A model generated the notes under the pieces. It worked only from the letters and a program-made list of their open reading frames with translations. It ran no database searches and was not told where the DNA came from. Below are positions 18,027 to 28,090 of a stretch of DNA of 64,000 nt, one piece after another. The number at the start of each line of letters is the position of its first letter. Positions within the stretch are counted from its first letter, which is position 1. The position numbers and the translations under genes were made by a program. The stretch is from Glaciimonas sp. PCH181 (GTDB taxonomy: Bacteria > Pseudomonadota > Gammaproteobacteria > Burkholderiales > Burkholderiaceae_D): the NCBI RefSeq assembly GCF_003056055.1, contig NZ_PYFP01000001.1, forward strand, positions 930,001-994,000, read 5' to 3'.

Positions 18027-19469
18027 ATGAATCCTAGTGTTGCCCACATTGAGACCGAGTTCGACCTCATCCGACAAAAAGTCCACCGCGTGTTTGCTGC
18101 ACAAGGCATTACGGCGCTGCAGCTGCGGCAAATTAGCCACGCCGAGCGTGCGGCAAAAATCAAAAAATTGAAGATGGCGTTGCTGGCAAATAGTGAAGCC
18201 GTAATCGCCGCTGGCTTTGCCGATTTTGGCAAGCCTGCCCCTGAAGTGTCACTGACAGAAATTTTGCCCGTTATCGCAGAGGCCAACGATGCGATACGCA
18301 AATTGCGGCGTTGGATGAAGCCTAAAAAAGTCTGGCCTTCGCGCATGACGGTAGGTACATCGAGTTATTTGCAATACGAGCCGAAAGGCCGTGTCTTGAT
18401 CATCGCGCCGTGGAACTACGCAGTAAATCTCAGCTTGGGGCCGCTGGTTTCAGCGCTTGCAGCAGGAAATACGGTGATCATCAAGCCTTCCGAAATGACG
18501 CCACATACGTCAGCGGTGATCGCAAAGATTATCCGTGAAACTTTCGATGAGAACGAAGTCGCGCTATTCGAGGGCGAAGTCCAAATGACGCAGATCTTGC
18601 TTAATCTGCCGTTCGATCATATTTTCTTTACCGGCTCTCCCGCTGTCGGCAAAATCGTCATGGCTGCAGCGGCAAAACACCTGACCAGCGTCACGCTGGA
18701 ACTGGGTGGAAAATCGCCAACGATAGTCGACGAAACCGCTGATCTGGCAGCCGCTGCAAAAAACATTTTGTGGGCCAAGTTCACTAATAATGGCCAAACC
18801 TGCATCGCGCCCGATCATATTTATGTTCACGCCAACGTCAAAGAGGCATTTCTGGCCGAATGTATCAAAACGCTGCAAGCCGCCTATGGCAGCGCAGCGG
18901 AACAAGTCAACAGCCCGGATTTGGCGCGCATTGTCAACGAGCGTCATGCGGCACGCGTCAAAGCTCTGCTAGACGATGCCATCGCCATGGGTGCTAAGGT
19001 GGTGGCTGGCGGTCAGGCTGATTTAATGCTCCGCTACATCGAGCCAACGCTGCTGACTGACATCCCCGATGACGCCATGATCATGCGCGAAGAAATTTTC
19101 GGCCCTTTGCTACCTGTCATTAGTTATGCACAACTGGATACAGTGATCGCCAGCATCAACGCCGCCCCGAAACCATTGGCCTTATATATCTGGAGTAGCA
19201 AACAGGCGACGATTGATAAAGTCATGCAACAGACCACCTCGGGCGGCGCTTGCATCAATCATTGCGTTGTACAATTTTTACACGGCAATCTGCCGTTTGG
19301 CGGGGTGAATAATTCTGGCATCGGCAGTGGTCATGGGCACCACGGCTTTCTGGCGTTCTCGCATGAAAGAGCCGTAGTGCGTAACCGCATCATGTTCGCC
19401 AAAATGTTCTATCCGCCTTACACGGCATTCACGCGCAGACTGATCGCCTTATTTATTAAGACAGTTTGA
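18027..19469 (+). CDS. Aldehyde dehydrogenase (ALDH3/coniferyl-aldehyde dehydrogenase-like)
   Basis: The start at 18027 (AAAGG upstream) gives about 480 residues, the compact size of class-3-like aldehyde dehydrogenases. The catalytic Glu lies in VTLELGGKSP and the catalytic Cys in NGQTCIAPD. The NAD-binding IIAPWNYAVNLSLGPLVSAL segment and EEIFGPLLPV are also present. The C-terminal tail YPPYTAFTRRLIALFIK is typical of the coniferyl-aldehyde/fatty-aldehyde branch. It oxidises an aldehyde to the acid with NAD(P)+. No neighbouring aromatic-degradation gene fixes the substrate. Confidence 0.9.
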   Translation: MNPSVAHIETEFDLIRQKVHRVFAAQGITALQLRQISHAERAAKIKKLKMALLANSEAVIAAGFADFGKPAPEVSLTEILPVIAEANDAIRKLRRWMKPKKVWPSRMTVGTSSYLQYEPKGRVLIIAPWNYAVNLSLGPLVSALAAGNTVIIKPSEMTPHTSAVIAKIIRETFDENEVALFEGEVQMTQILLNLPFDHIFFTGSPAVGKIVMAAAAKHLTSVTLELGGKSPTIVDETADLAAAAKNILWAKFTNNGQTCIAPDHIYVHANVKEAFLAECIKTLQAAYGSAAEQVNSPDLARIVNERHAARVKALLDDAIAMGAKVVAGGQADLMLRYIEPTLLTDIPDDAMIMREEIFGPLLPVISYAQLDTVIASINAAPKPLALYIWSSKQATIDKVMQQTTSGGACINHCVVQFLHGNLPFGGVNNSGIGSGHGHHGFLAFSHERAVVRNRIMFAKMFYPPYTAFTRRLIALFIKTV

Positions 19470-19665
19470 TGAGACTGGCTGAATATTCTTTTTAGTCGGC
19501 TTATTCGACAGGGGCACTGAGCGCCGCGTTGAAACTGCTTTTAATGAGGGGCGTAGTGCGCCATGCATGCAAACTATAATCCTCGCGGCAGAAAAGCACT
19601 TGCCACCGACAAGGGTATCCATTTACTCATTGGCGATCGCAATCTCGCCCCAGCGCAGAAACACG

Positions 19666-22600
19666 TTAGGCCCGAGGTTGCAGCGCCAATGCAAGCACAC
19701 GCGCCACATGCACCGCGTCTCCTTCCGTGCCGTCGTGAATTTGATGGCGACAGCTGGTACCGTCAGCAACGACAATTGCGTCCTTACCCGCCTTGCGCAC
19801 AGCGGGCAGCAACGAGAGCTCGGCCATTGCAAGCGAGGCAGCATAATGCTCTGCTTCGTAACCAAAACTGCCTGCCATTCCACAGCACGAAGACTCGACA
19901 ATCGACAATTCTATTTGCGGAATCCATTGCAATACCGTCTGTACCGGGCGGAATGCATCGAAGGCTTTTTGATGACAATGCCCGTGTACCAACACCTTGT
20001 TAGTTGCCAGCGGTTTGAGATCAAGCGTGAAACGTCCGGCGGTCTTTTCCTTCACCAAGAATTCTTCAAACAGATAAGCGGAGCGAGAAAGTTTCTGCGC
20101 CTCTTCACCATAACCATAGTTGAGAAATTCGTCGCGCATTGTGAGCAGGCATGATGGCTCCAGCCCAACTACCGGAACGCCACGATTCACAAACGGCATC
20201 AATGCGTCCAGACTTCTGCGCGCCTCGGCTTTAGCCTCATTGACCAGTCCGGCAGACAAATAAGTACGGCCACAGCACAGCGCTCGTTGCCCCGGCACTA
20301 TGTTGAAAATCACCTGATAGCCAGCTGCCTCAAGAACCGTCTGCGCCGCCCGCGCATTTTCTGCCTCCATATAATTATTGAAGGTATCGACGAAGAGCAA
20401 AACTTCCTTACCTTCCGCCATTTTCCGAGTCGGCTTTGCGTCTTGAAGGAAGGCTTTTTTGAAACGCGGAAATGATCGTTGCGATGCTAGCCCTAAAGCG
20501 CGCTTTATCCAACCCGACACTAACGGAGTGCTGTCCGCCAGCGCAAGAACGCCGCCAATCCGGCTCGCGTACGGCGCGTATTTAGGCATATAAGCGACCA
20601 AACGATCACGCAGCGTAATACCATTTTTCTGGCTCCACGCAGCACGCGCTTCGATCTTAATCTTTGCCATATCAACGCCAGTCGGGCAATCACGTTTACA
20701 TCCTTTGCATGAGACGCACAGATCCAGAACATCCTTGACCTCCTGACTTGCCAGTCCATCCTGTCCGAGTTGCCCTGAAATCGCCAGACGTAGTGTATTA
20801 GCACGACCGCGGGTTACATGTTGTTCATCTTTGGTGATGCGATAACTGGGGCACATGGTGCCCGCATCAAATTTTCGGCAATGGCCATTGTTATTGCACA
20901 TCTCGACCAGCTTTGCGAGGCCGCCAGTGCGATCATCTCCGCTGCCGGGTGTTGTTTCCGTACCGGTCAACGGATCGCGCTTGACGTTCCAGGCTGACCA
21001 GTCAAGCTTTGGCGTCAATGGCAACTCGCGGTATCCAGGGGCGAAGCGGAAATTGCTAGCATCATCCATTTTAGGAGGACGCACGATCTTATCTGGATTG
21101 AAGCGATTGTCTGGATCGAACAATGCCTTGATTTCTGAAAACGCCGTATTCAGTTTCGGACCATATTGCCAGGCCACCCATTCGCCCCGACACAGGCCAT
21201 CGCCATGCTCGCCCGAATAAGCACCCTTATATTTGCGCACTAAAACGGAGGCAGCCTCGGCGATTTCGCGCATGTCTTTGGCACCGTTTCTGCGCATATC
21301 CAGAATCGGTCGTACGTGCAACGTTCCCACGCTGGCGTGCGCATACCAGGTTCCCTCGGTGCCGTATTTATGGAATACCTCAGTCAACTGACTGGTATAT
21401 TCAGCCAGATGCTCTAGCGGTACGGCACAATCTTCAATGAAAGACACTGGCTTACCATCGCCCTTCATGCTCATCATAATATTCAGACCAGCCTTGCGTA
21501 CCTCCCACAACGCTTTCTGCTCGATGTCATTCGGCATCTGCACCACCGATCCGGGCAATTTCAGATCGCCCATCAAGTCGTTCAAGCGTGATAGTTTTTG
21601 CAAGGCCGACGCCAGATCTTCCCCTACAAACTCGACCAACAAAATTGCCGCCGGTTGACCGGTCAGTGCCTTTTCAATGACTGGCCTGAACGCCGGATTA
21701 CTCATAGCCAGATCGATCATGGTGCGATCGACCAATTCCACTGCCGTAGGACCAAGTTTGACGATGTGCTGGGTCAAATCCATTGCCTGGTAGAAAGTCG
21801 GAAAATTAACCACTCCCAACACTTTGTGCTTTGGAATAGGCTGCACGTACAACGTCATTTGTCGGCTAAAAGCCAACGTTCCTTCGGAGCCAACCAATAG
21901 TTGCGCCAGATTAGCCATGCCGTCATCGGTATAAGCACGCGGATTCTGGCAATCAAAGATATCGATGTTATAGCCCGCAACCCGCCGCAATACTTTCGGC
22001 ACTCTCTCAATGATTTCATCTCTTTCGCGCAGCGCGATGCGTTGCACGCCTTGCACGATATCGTGCAGCCTGCCTCTGGCTGGCATCTCATTGAGTCGAC
22101 CGAATCGCCCTTGCGTGCCATCGGCGAGTATGGCGTCGATAGCCAGCACGTTATGCACCATATTGCCGTATTCGATAGAGCGTGAGCCGCAAGAATTATT
22201 CCCGGCCATGCCGCCCAACGTGCACTGCGCGGCGGTCGATACGTCAACCGGGAACCATAAACCATGCGGCTTTAACCACGCATTCAGATGATCTAGAACA
22301 ATCCCGGGCTCGACCGTTACCGTCCGCGCTACAGGATCGAAATCGATAACGTTATTAAGCCACTTACTGTTGTCGATCACCACCGCTTCGCCCACCGTCT
22401 GCCCGCACTGACTGGTGCCAGCGCCACGCGCAAGAACCGGCAAGTTATGGCTGCGCGCTATATCAAGCGCTATCGCCAGATCACTCTGATCGCGTGGTAC
22501 GACAACACCAATCGGCATGATCTGATAGATCGAGGCATCGGTGGAGTATCTGCCACGGTCCGCCTTTCCAAAAAGAACATCACCGCGCAATTCGCGTTTT

Positions 22601-22668
22601 AGCTGGCTGGCGACAGCCGATTGCGGGCCACCGCTTTGCGGGACTAGGGAGATGGGTTTGAGCAACAT
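19666..22668 (-). CDS. FAD/Fe-S D-2-hydroxyacid dehydrogenase, YdiJ type
   Basis: A 1000-residue fusion protein. Residues about 30-560 form a vanillyl-alcohol-oxidase-type FAD domain (LARGAGTSQCGQTVGEAVV; MAGNNSCGSRSIEYGN) with its C-terminal cap. A ferredoxin-like module near 600-680 holds CVSCKGCKRDCPTG. Two CCG domains end the protein (HCHQKAF; ESSCCGMAGSFGYE). This is the layout of E. coli YdiJ, reported as a D-2-hydroxyglutarate dehydrogenase, and of GlcD/GlpC-type D-lactate or glycolate dehydrogenases. Electrons probably go to the quinone pool or a carrier. It is the last gene of an operon with the MFS transporter and aminotransferase upstream. Confidence 0.9.
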   Translation of the reverse strand: MLLKPISLVPQSGGPQSAVASQLKRELRGDVLFGKADRGRYSTDASIYQIMPIGVVVPRDQSDLAIALDIARSHNLPVLARGAGTSQCGQTVGEAVVIDNSKWLNNVIDFDPVARTVTVEPGIVLDHLNAWLKPHGLWFPVDVSTAAQCTLGGMAGNNSCGSRSIEYGNMVHNVLAIDAILADGTQGRFGRLNEMPARGRLHDIVQGVQRIALRERDEIIERVPKVLRRVAGYNIDIFDCQNPRAYTDDGMANLAQLLVGSEGTLAFSRQMTLYVQPIPKHKVLGVVNFPTFYQAMDLTQHIVKLGPTAVELVDRTMIDLAMSNPAFRPVIEKALTGQPAAILLVEFVGEDLASALQKLSRLNDLMGDLKLPGSVVQMPNDIEQKALWEVRKAGLNIMMSMKGDGKPVSFIEDCAVPLEHLAEYTSQLTEVFHKYGTEGTWYAHASVGTLHVRPILDMRRNGAKDMREIAEAASVLVRKYKGAYSGEHGDGLCRGEWVAWQYGPKLNTAFSEIKALFDPDNRFNPDKIVRPPKMDDASNFRFAPGYRELPLTPKLDWSAWNVKRDPLTGTETTPGSGDDRTGGLAKLVEMCNNNGHCRKFDAGTMCPSYRITKDEQHVTRGRANTLRLAISGQLGQDGLASQEVKDVLDLCVSCKGCKRDCPTGVDMAKIKIEARAAWSQKNGITLRDRLVAYMPKYAPYASRIGGVLALADSTPLVSGWIKRALGLASQRSFPRFKKAFLQDAKPTRKMAEGKEVLLFVDTFNNYMEAENARAAQTVLEAAGYQVIFNIVPGQRALCCGRTYLSAGLVNEAKAEARRSLDALMPFVNRGVPVVGLEPSCLLTMRDEFLNYGYGEEAQKLSRSAYLFEEFLVKEKTAGRFTLDLKPLATNKVLVHGHCHQKAFDAFRPVQTVLQWIPQIELSIVESSCCGMAGSFGYEAEHYAASLAMAELSLLPAVRKAGKDAIVVADGTSCRHQIHDGTEGDAVHVARVLALALQPRA

Positions 22669-22714
22669 AATAAGAATCCTGAATTAACGTAAAAGTTGTG
22701 GTGATACCTTTAAA

Positions 22715-24013
22715 TTATGACGACCCGACCTTAGACGCATTCACCAAATCATTCGAATCGTGGTGTTGAAATTTGCTGTCTGGCCGCATACGGAACGCCA
22801 AAAATACGCCGAAAGCCATCAAGATCATGCTGCCGACAAATGGCAATTCCCAGTTACCGAAACGATCGATCAGATAACCCGATAACACTGGGCTAATGAT
22901 CGCGGCCAATGCCGAACCGCTGTTCATCATGCCGCTGGCCGTTCCCGAAAATTCCGGGGCAATATCCATAGGGATCGCCCACATCGGGCCGATGGTCATT
23001 TCTGCGAAGAAAAAACCTGCGCTCAAGCACAGAATCGATATGTAGACGTTATGGTTAAACATCAGCGGCAACAGTGAAAGCAACGTCAGCAACATGCATA
23101 CCGATACCATGTAGCTGCGTGCGCGTTTGAGGTTGCCGGTGCGTTTAAGAATGTTGTCGCTGACGATACCGCCGAGGGTGTCGCCCAACACACCAGCGAA
23201 AAATACGCTTGATGCAAATAGCGCAGATTTCTTGATATCGAGATCGTAGCTATGCAGAAAATATTGCGGAATCCAGCTAAGAAACAGCCAAAGCGTCCAG
23301 CCATAGCAGAAATAAACTACGGTGACGGGAAGCATCCGCTTGAACAGAGAACCCCAGGGTGTTTTAGGTTTTAATTTACGCTGCGCAGGCAAACCGGCGA
23401 GTTCTTCTGTCGTCATGCGCGGATGTTTTTCCGGATCTTCAGTAAAGACAAACGCCCATACAACTACCCATACAAGACTAAGTACACCGCAGATGTAAAA
23501 AGACGTCCGCCAGCCATGCGTCGCCATGACAAATACCACTGCGGCGGGCGCGACAGCATTGCCGATACGTGCAAACGCGTGCGTAATGCCTTGGGCAAAG
23601 CCACGATTTTCTTTCTTTACCCAGCGCGACATCGCCGTTGTGGCAGCAGGAAATGTCGCACCTTCGCCAAGCCCCAACAGCAAACGGGCCAATAGCATTG
23701 AGATCAATCCACCTGAAAATCCCGTCAAGATAGTCGCCACCGCCCACAACACGCCGCAATAAATAAGCGTACGTTTTGCACCAAATTTGTCGCTGACCCA
23801 GCCACCGATGATTTGAAATACCAGATAGGGATAGGCGAAGGCCGAAAAAACCAACCCAATTTCTGTCTTGGAAAGATTAAATTCCTTACCAAAACCCGAG
23901 GCTGCACTACTCACATTAACGCGATCCAGATAGGTGATGAAATACATCAGACACAGCATTAGCAGCACGACCGTAGTCGCACGCAGGCGAAGGTGTTTCA
24001 TGGTTGTCTCCAT
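22715..24013 (-). CDS. MFS transporter, anion:cation symporter (ACS) type
   Basis: The 432-residue protein has about 12 membrane helices. YLDRVNVSSAASGFGKEFNLSKTEIGLVFSAF is typical of the ACS family (hexuronate, glucarate, phthalate and other organic anion importers). The loop GWVSDKFGAKRTL is the MFS motif between helices 2 and 3. It lies between the aminotransferase (172 bases upstream) and the hydroxyacid dehydrogenase (46 bases downstream) on the same strand, so it likely imports their organic-acid substrate. The substrate itself cannot be read from the sequence. Confidence 0.9.
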   Translation of the reverse strand: METTMKHLRLRATTVVLLMLCLMYFITYLDRVNVSSAASGFGKEFNLSKTEIGLVFSAFAYPYLVFQIIGGWVSDKFGAKRTLIYCGVLWAVATILTGFSGGLISMLLARLLLGLGEGATFPAATTAMSRWVKKENRGFAQGITHAFARIGNAVAPAAVVFVMATHGWRTSFYICGVLSLVWVVVWAFVFTEDPEKHPRMTTEELAGLPAQRKLKPKTPWGSLFKRMLPVTVVYFCYGWTLWLFLSWIPQYFLHSYDLDIKKSALFASSVFFAGVLGDTLGGIVSDNILKRTGNLKRARSYMVSVCMLLTLLSLLPLMFNHNVYISILCLSAGFFFAEMTIGPMWAIPMDIAPEFSGTASGMMNSGSALAAIISPVLSGYLIDRFGNWELPFVGSMILMAFGVFLAFRMRPDSKFQHHDSNDLVNASKVGSS

Positions 24014-24184
24014 TATTATTATATCGTCGGGCCTGAGCCAGACATCTACACTCGTCGTCTGCGCGGCGATGTAGGGGAATGACTTTCGTATCTGATCATT
24101 TGGCTGCTAGCACAATCAATCAGATAAAAAGGCCATTTTCAAAACATAAGAGGTATGGCGGTTGCCACCCTCTTCCAACGGTTA

Positions 24185-25402
24185 TCAGGCCACTGACAAC
24201 AAAGGTGCTTTTCTTTGCGCAGAAAGAGATTCCATTGCCGCCAGAACACCACTGCCCGCCAACGACACACCAGCCAACTTCAGCCCCATTTCACAACCGG
24301 ACAACGTCGCCATCAGCGTCAAATCGTTGGCCTCACCAAGATGGCCGATGCGGAACATGCCGCCCTTCATTTTCCCAAGTCCTGTTCCCAGCGACATGTC
24401 AAAGTTCTCGTAAATGATTTTACGAATCACATCAGCATCGAATCCGGCTGGCGTCATGACGCCGGTCAGCACTGGCGAGTACACCTCGGGATCATTACAT
24501 TGCACCTCAAGCCCCCAAGCGTGAACCGCTTTGCGGCAGGCCGCAGCTAAACGTTCGTGACGAGAAAATACGTTTTCCAGTCCTTCACCCAAAATCATGT
24601 CAAGCGCTTCAGACAGGCCGTACAGCAAATTTGTGTTCGGCGTATAAGGCCAATAGCCGGTTTCGTTCATCGCAATGATCTCAGTCCAGTCCCAGAACGC
24701 ACGTGGAAGTTTGGCGCTCTTACTAGCTTCGATAGCTTTTTTAGAAACGGCGTTGAAACTAATTCCGGGCGGCAGCATCAAGCCTTTTTGTGAGCCGGAA
24801 ACAGTCACGTCAACGCCCCATTCATCATGGCGGTAATCCGCGGAAGCCAATCCAGAGATCGTATCGACAAGCAGCAACGCCGGATGTCCGGCGGCGTCAA
24901 TCGCTTTGCGCACCGCTGCAATGTTCGAGGTAACGCCGGTGGATGTTTCGTTGTGGACTACGCATACCGCTTTGATAAGATGGGCAGAGTCTTTGCGCAA
25001 ACGCTCCTCGATCATGTGGGCTTGTACCCCTTTACGCCAGCCCTCGACACCTGGTAATCCAAGAAATTCAGGCTTCAGTCCGAGCGCTTCTGCCATCTTT
25101 TTCCATAACGTTGCGAAATGCCCGGTTTCAAACATCAGCACTGTGTCGCCAGCGCTAAGCGTATTAGTTAACGCCGCTTCCCAAGCGCCTGTACCGGAAG
25201 CAGGGTAAATCACGACCGGCTGTTCGGTCTTGAAAATTTTCTTGATTCCCGCCAGCACTTGCAGACCGAGTGCGCCGAATTCAGGCCCACGATGATCGAT
25301 GGTGGGATAGCTCATTGCTCTTAATATACGGTCCGGCACTGGACTGGGTCCTGGAATTTGAAGAAAGTGGCGACCCGCCGGATGAAAGTTTAGTGTTAAC
25401 AT
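24185..25402 (-). CDS. PLP-dependent alanine/serine-glyoxylate aminotransferase family protein
   Basis: The ATG at 25402 is chosen for the strong AAAGGAGAG site just upstream and gives about 405 residues. It begins LQIPGPSPVPDRILRAM, the entry motif of the AGXT/serine-glyoxylate aminotransferase family. The PLP lysine is in VSGSQKGLMLPPG, and the PLP phosphate site lies near SGTGAWEAAL. It should transfer an amino group between an amino acid such as serine or alanine and a 2-oxo acid such as glyoxylate. It is the first gene of an operon with a transporter and a 2-hydroxyacid dehydrogenase, and diverges from a GntR regulator. Confidence 0.88.
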   Translation of the reverse strand: MLTLNFHPAGRHFLQIPGPSPVPDRILRAMSYPTIDHRGPEFGALGLQVLAGIKKIFKTEQPVVIYPASGTGAWEAALTNTLSAGDTVLMFETGHFATLWKKMAEALGLKPEFLGLPGVEGWRKGVQAHMIEERLRKDSAHLIKAVCVVHNETSTGVTSNIAAVRKAIDAAGHPALLLVDTISGLASADYRHDEWGVDVTVSGSQKGLMLPPGISFNAVSKKAIEASKSAKLPRAFWDWTEIIAMNETGYWPYTPNTNLLYGLSEALDMILGEGLENVFSRHERLAAACRKAVHAWGLEVQCNDPEVYSPVLTGVMTPAGFDADVIRKIIYENFDMSLGTGLGKMKGGMFRIGHLGEANDLTLMATLSGCEMGLKLAGVSLAGSGVLAAMESLSAQRKAPLLSVA

Positions 25403-25417
25403 TTGCTCTCCTTTGTC

Positions 25418-25462
25418 AATTGAATTTTGAATACAAAATACTTTATCAGTCAAAATTCAATT
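25418..25462. promoter_or_regulatory. Perfect 13-bp inverted repeat before the aminotransferase gene
   Basis: AATTGAATTTTGA (25418-25430) and TCAAAATTCAATT (25450-25462) are exact inverted repeats 19 bases apart. They start 16 bases upstream of the aminotransferase ATG, just beyond its ribosome-binding site. This could be an operator for the divergent GntR regulator or a leader stem-loop. Confidence 0.5.
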
Positions 25463-25656
25463 CGTAAAGCGTAATTTTCATCCCGTCAGATTATTTTTTT
25501 CTCATTAAAAGTTACGTTAATAATCACAAATAGCCTATTAAATTAATTTTATTATAATAAAATAGGCACGATTAACCTATAGCACACGCAAAAGCAGCCA
25601 TTTTTGTGTAAAACACTTTGTGTTAGAATTACTCGAATTGAAAAACGGAAATTTGC

Positions 25657-26376
25657 ATGAAAAATACAATTCAGAGTGAAGTAGCCACATCGGCATCTCC
25701 TGCCATCCCTAAGTTGGAAAGGCTGCGGCTTCACGATACGGTAGTAGAGCATCTGCGTAATCTGATTGTGGAAGCGGTGCTTGTCCCCGGCGTAAAGCTC
25801 AACGAACGTGAGTTATGCGAAACGCTGGGCATATCCCGTACGCCGCTGCGCGAAGCGATGAAGGTACTTGCCGCTGAGGGATTGATCGACATTTCACCGA
25901 ACCGCGGGGCTTCTGTCTCCACGCTGTCCGAAGCGGAAATATGGGAAACGTTCGAGTTCATGAGCGGACTGGAAGCGTTCTCGGGTGAATTAGCCTGCGA
26001 ACGGATAACGCCAATCGAGATCGCAGAAATAAAGGCGCTGCATTACGCAATGCTTGCCTGCAAGGCGCAAAACGATTTGCCCGGTTATTACACGCGCAAT
26101 CAGGAAATCCATGACAAGATCAATGAAGCCGCACGCAATACCGTATTAAGGCAGACGTATTTATCGGTGAATCGAAGACTCAAAGCATTGCGCTTCAAAT
26201 CGAATTTTCAAGCAAAAAAATGGGATGAGGCTGTTCACGAACATGACGATATGATCCAGGCGCTGGAAGCAAGAGATGGCGCCCGTTTGTCTGCCATCCT
26301 GCGCCTGCATCTTCTTCGTAAACGGGACGCTGTATTGAGCAATCCAGTCGTTCAGACGAAGATCTCCACCGAATAA
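25657..26376 (+). CDS. GntR-family transcription regulator (FadR/FCD subfamily)
   Basis: A 239-residue regulator. A winged helix-turn-helix covers about residues 25-95 (LNERELCETLGISRTPLREAMKVLAAEGLI). An all-helical FCD ligand-binding domain follows, with probable metal ligands in the region of NQEIHDKINEAA and HEHDDMIQAL. FCD regulators usually sense organic acids. It diverges from the aminotransferase-MFS-dehydrogenase operon across about 250 bases that contain a perfect inverted repeat, so it most likely controls that operon. A possible -10 (TAGAAT) precedes it. Confidence 0.93.
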   Translation: MKNTIQSEVATSASPAIPKLERLRLHDTVVEHLRNLIVEAVLVPGVKLNERELCETLGISRTPLREAMKVLAAEGLIDISPNRGASVSTLSEAEIWETFEFMSGLEAFSGELACERITPIEIAEIKALHYAMLACKAQNDLPGYYTRNQEIHDKINEAARNTVLRQTYLSVNRRLKALRFKSNFQAKKWDEAVHEHDDMIQALEARDGARLSAILRLHLLRKRDAVLSNPVVQTKISTE

Positions 26377-26434
26377 ATAGTTGTTTGTGTATTAGCTGAT
26401 GTAGCTATGGATTCATCATCCTGACAAGTCAAAC

Positions 26435-26468
26435 AAATGGGCCACTTCGCAAGCGAAGTGGCCCATTT
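26435..26468. terminator. Bidirectional terminator between convergent genes
   Basis: AAATGGGCCACTTCGC (26435-26450) and GCGAAGTGGCCCATTT (26453-26468) form a perfect 16-bp stem with a 2-base core. It is placed between the converging GntR gene and MFS gene; AT-rich flanks follow on both sides. Confidence 0.85.
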
Positions 26469-26502
26469 AAATTTTATGAAATCTGAATGGCTGGAATACC
26501 GG

Positions 26503-27903
26503 TCATTCGGAAATCTCTTCGAGTCGTCGGCCATTGGTCTTCGAACCAAATATCCCGATCACGGCCATGCAAATGAGCATTGCAGCGGAAATAGCCGCGA
26601 ACACGCCAACCACCCCGAAGTCACGCAAGAAAAATGCAATGATGAAGCCGGACATGCTGGCCCCAATCCGGCTAAACGAATACACCAAGCCAGCCGCACG
26701 CGCGCGCACCCCCGTCGGAAACAGCTCGGTTTGGTACGCGTGATAAGCGACCGACAAGGCTGAACCGGACAAGCTGATCAGAATGCCCAGAACAATCAGC
26801 GGGCCGACATCTCTTGACTGCGAAAACAGCATGCCAAAAACGATGACGGCAAATGCGGCATAGACGATCAACCATTTACGTTCTAGTTTGTCCGCGATCA
26901 TCATAGACAGCAATGGGCCAATCGGGCTTGCCGTGGCAATGACAAAGGCGTATAGCAGACTCTTGGTGACGGTGATGCCCTGCCCAATCAAGAGCGTCGG
27001 CACCCAGTTGTTAAAGCCGTAAAAAGCGAAAGCCTGAAAGAAATTGAACACTAGCAACATGATGATCCGCGAGCGATAAGGTGCTTTCCAGATAGCGGAA
27101 AAAGCGACCATTTCCCGTTTCTTTTCCGCAATCGGCGGCAGTGATGGCGGCAGTGTCCCACCGTATTGGGCGGCTACTTTGCTTTCTATCTTTTCCAGCA
27201 CCCTCTCCGCATCGGCAATCCGGCCTTTGTAGGCAAGCCAACGCGGACTCTCAGGAACGGCACGGCGAATGAACCACACCACAACTGCACCAGCCGAACC
27301 TAGCATAACTACCCAGCGCCAGCCGTCAAAGCCGAGTGGCGACAATGGCACCAGCCAAAACGAGAGAATGGCGGCGACGGGGGCGGCACAAAACATTACC
27401 GCCTGATTAAATGCCATAGCCCGCCCGCGCATGTGATGCGGCACCAATTCGGTGATATATACGTCAATCGTCACGATTTCTATGCCTACGCCTATCCCCG
27501 TGATAAAGCGCCATAACAACACGCCCTCGCTGGTTGTTTGGAGTGCCATGATGGCTGAACCGATCGAATACCAGATTAAGGAAACAGTGAACACGGAGCG
27601 CCTGCCGTAACGGTCCGACAAAAAGCCTAGTCCAAAGGTGCCGACGAATAAACCAGCGAAGGTGACGGCAATAAAGGCACCGATGCCCTTGAAACCAAAA
27701 AAAGTCTCCGTCGTGGTGGCAAACAACCCGCTTTTGGCCATTCCAGGAGCGATATATCCAGTAAAAACCAAATCATAAATTTCGAAGAATCCACCTAATG
27801 AGATGAGGAATACCAAAATCCATAAATAAGGTGTTGTCGGCAGACGATCCATTCTTGCAGAGATGGACGATGCGGACCCGATCGCAAGGGATTCATTTTT
27901 CAT
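26503..27903 (-). CDS. MFS transporter (sugar-porter/aromatic acid-type)
   Basis: The 466-residue protein has 12 predicted membrane helices. It carries family motifs FLSDRYGRRSVF in loop 2-3, ITGIGVGIEIVTIDVYITELVPHHMRGRA in helices 4-5, and ELFPTGVRARAAGLVYSFSR in the second half. This pattern fits metabolite:H+ symporters of the sugar-porter/AAHS relatives. It lies downstream of the CoA-transferase gene on the same strand after about 190 bases, so it may import the acid that the CoA-transferase/lyase pair uses. The substrate is unknown. Confidence 0.88.
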   Translation of the reverse strand: MKNESLAIGSASSISARMDRLPTTPYLWILVFLISLGGFFEIYDLVFTGYIAPGMAKSGLFATTTETFFGFKGIGAFIAVTFAGLFVGTFGLGFLSDRYGRRSVFTVSLIWYSIGSAIMALQTTSEGVLLWRFITGIGVGIEIVTIDVYITELVPHHMRGRAMAFNQAVMFCAAPVAAILSFWLVPLSPLGFDGWRWVVMLGSAGAVVVWFIRRAVPESPRWLAYKGRIADAERVLEKIESKVAAQYGGTLPPSLPPIAEKKREMVAFSAIWKAPYRSRIIMLLVFNFFQAFAFYGFNNWVPTLLIGQGITVTKSLLYAFVIATASPIGPLLSMMIADKLERKWLIVYAAFAVIVFGMLFSQSRDVGPLIVLGILISLSGSALSVAYHAYQTELFPTGVRARAAGLVYSFSRIGASMSGFIIAFFLRDFGVVGVFAAISAAMLICMAVIGIFGSKTNGRRLEEISE

Positions 27904-28090
27904 ACGGTCTCCGTAGAAAGAGCGGACCGCAATGCATACGATAAGTCTGCTATATCAGACTTGTATATTTTTTTCATAATGTCTCCTTTGAGTGATGTCC
28001 GTTATTAGGTTCGGACTACTTTATGTCTTAGATCATGACGATGATTTGGGGATATTTTGCCCACACCAAATTAGCCCAACTGTCAATTTC

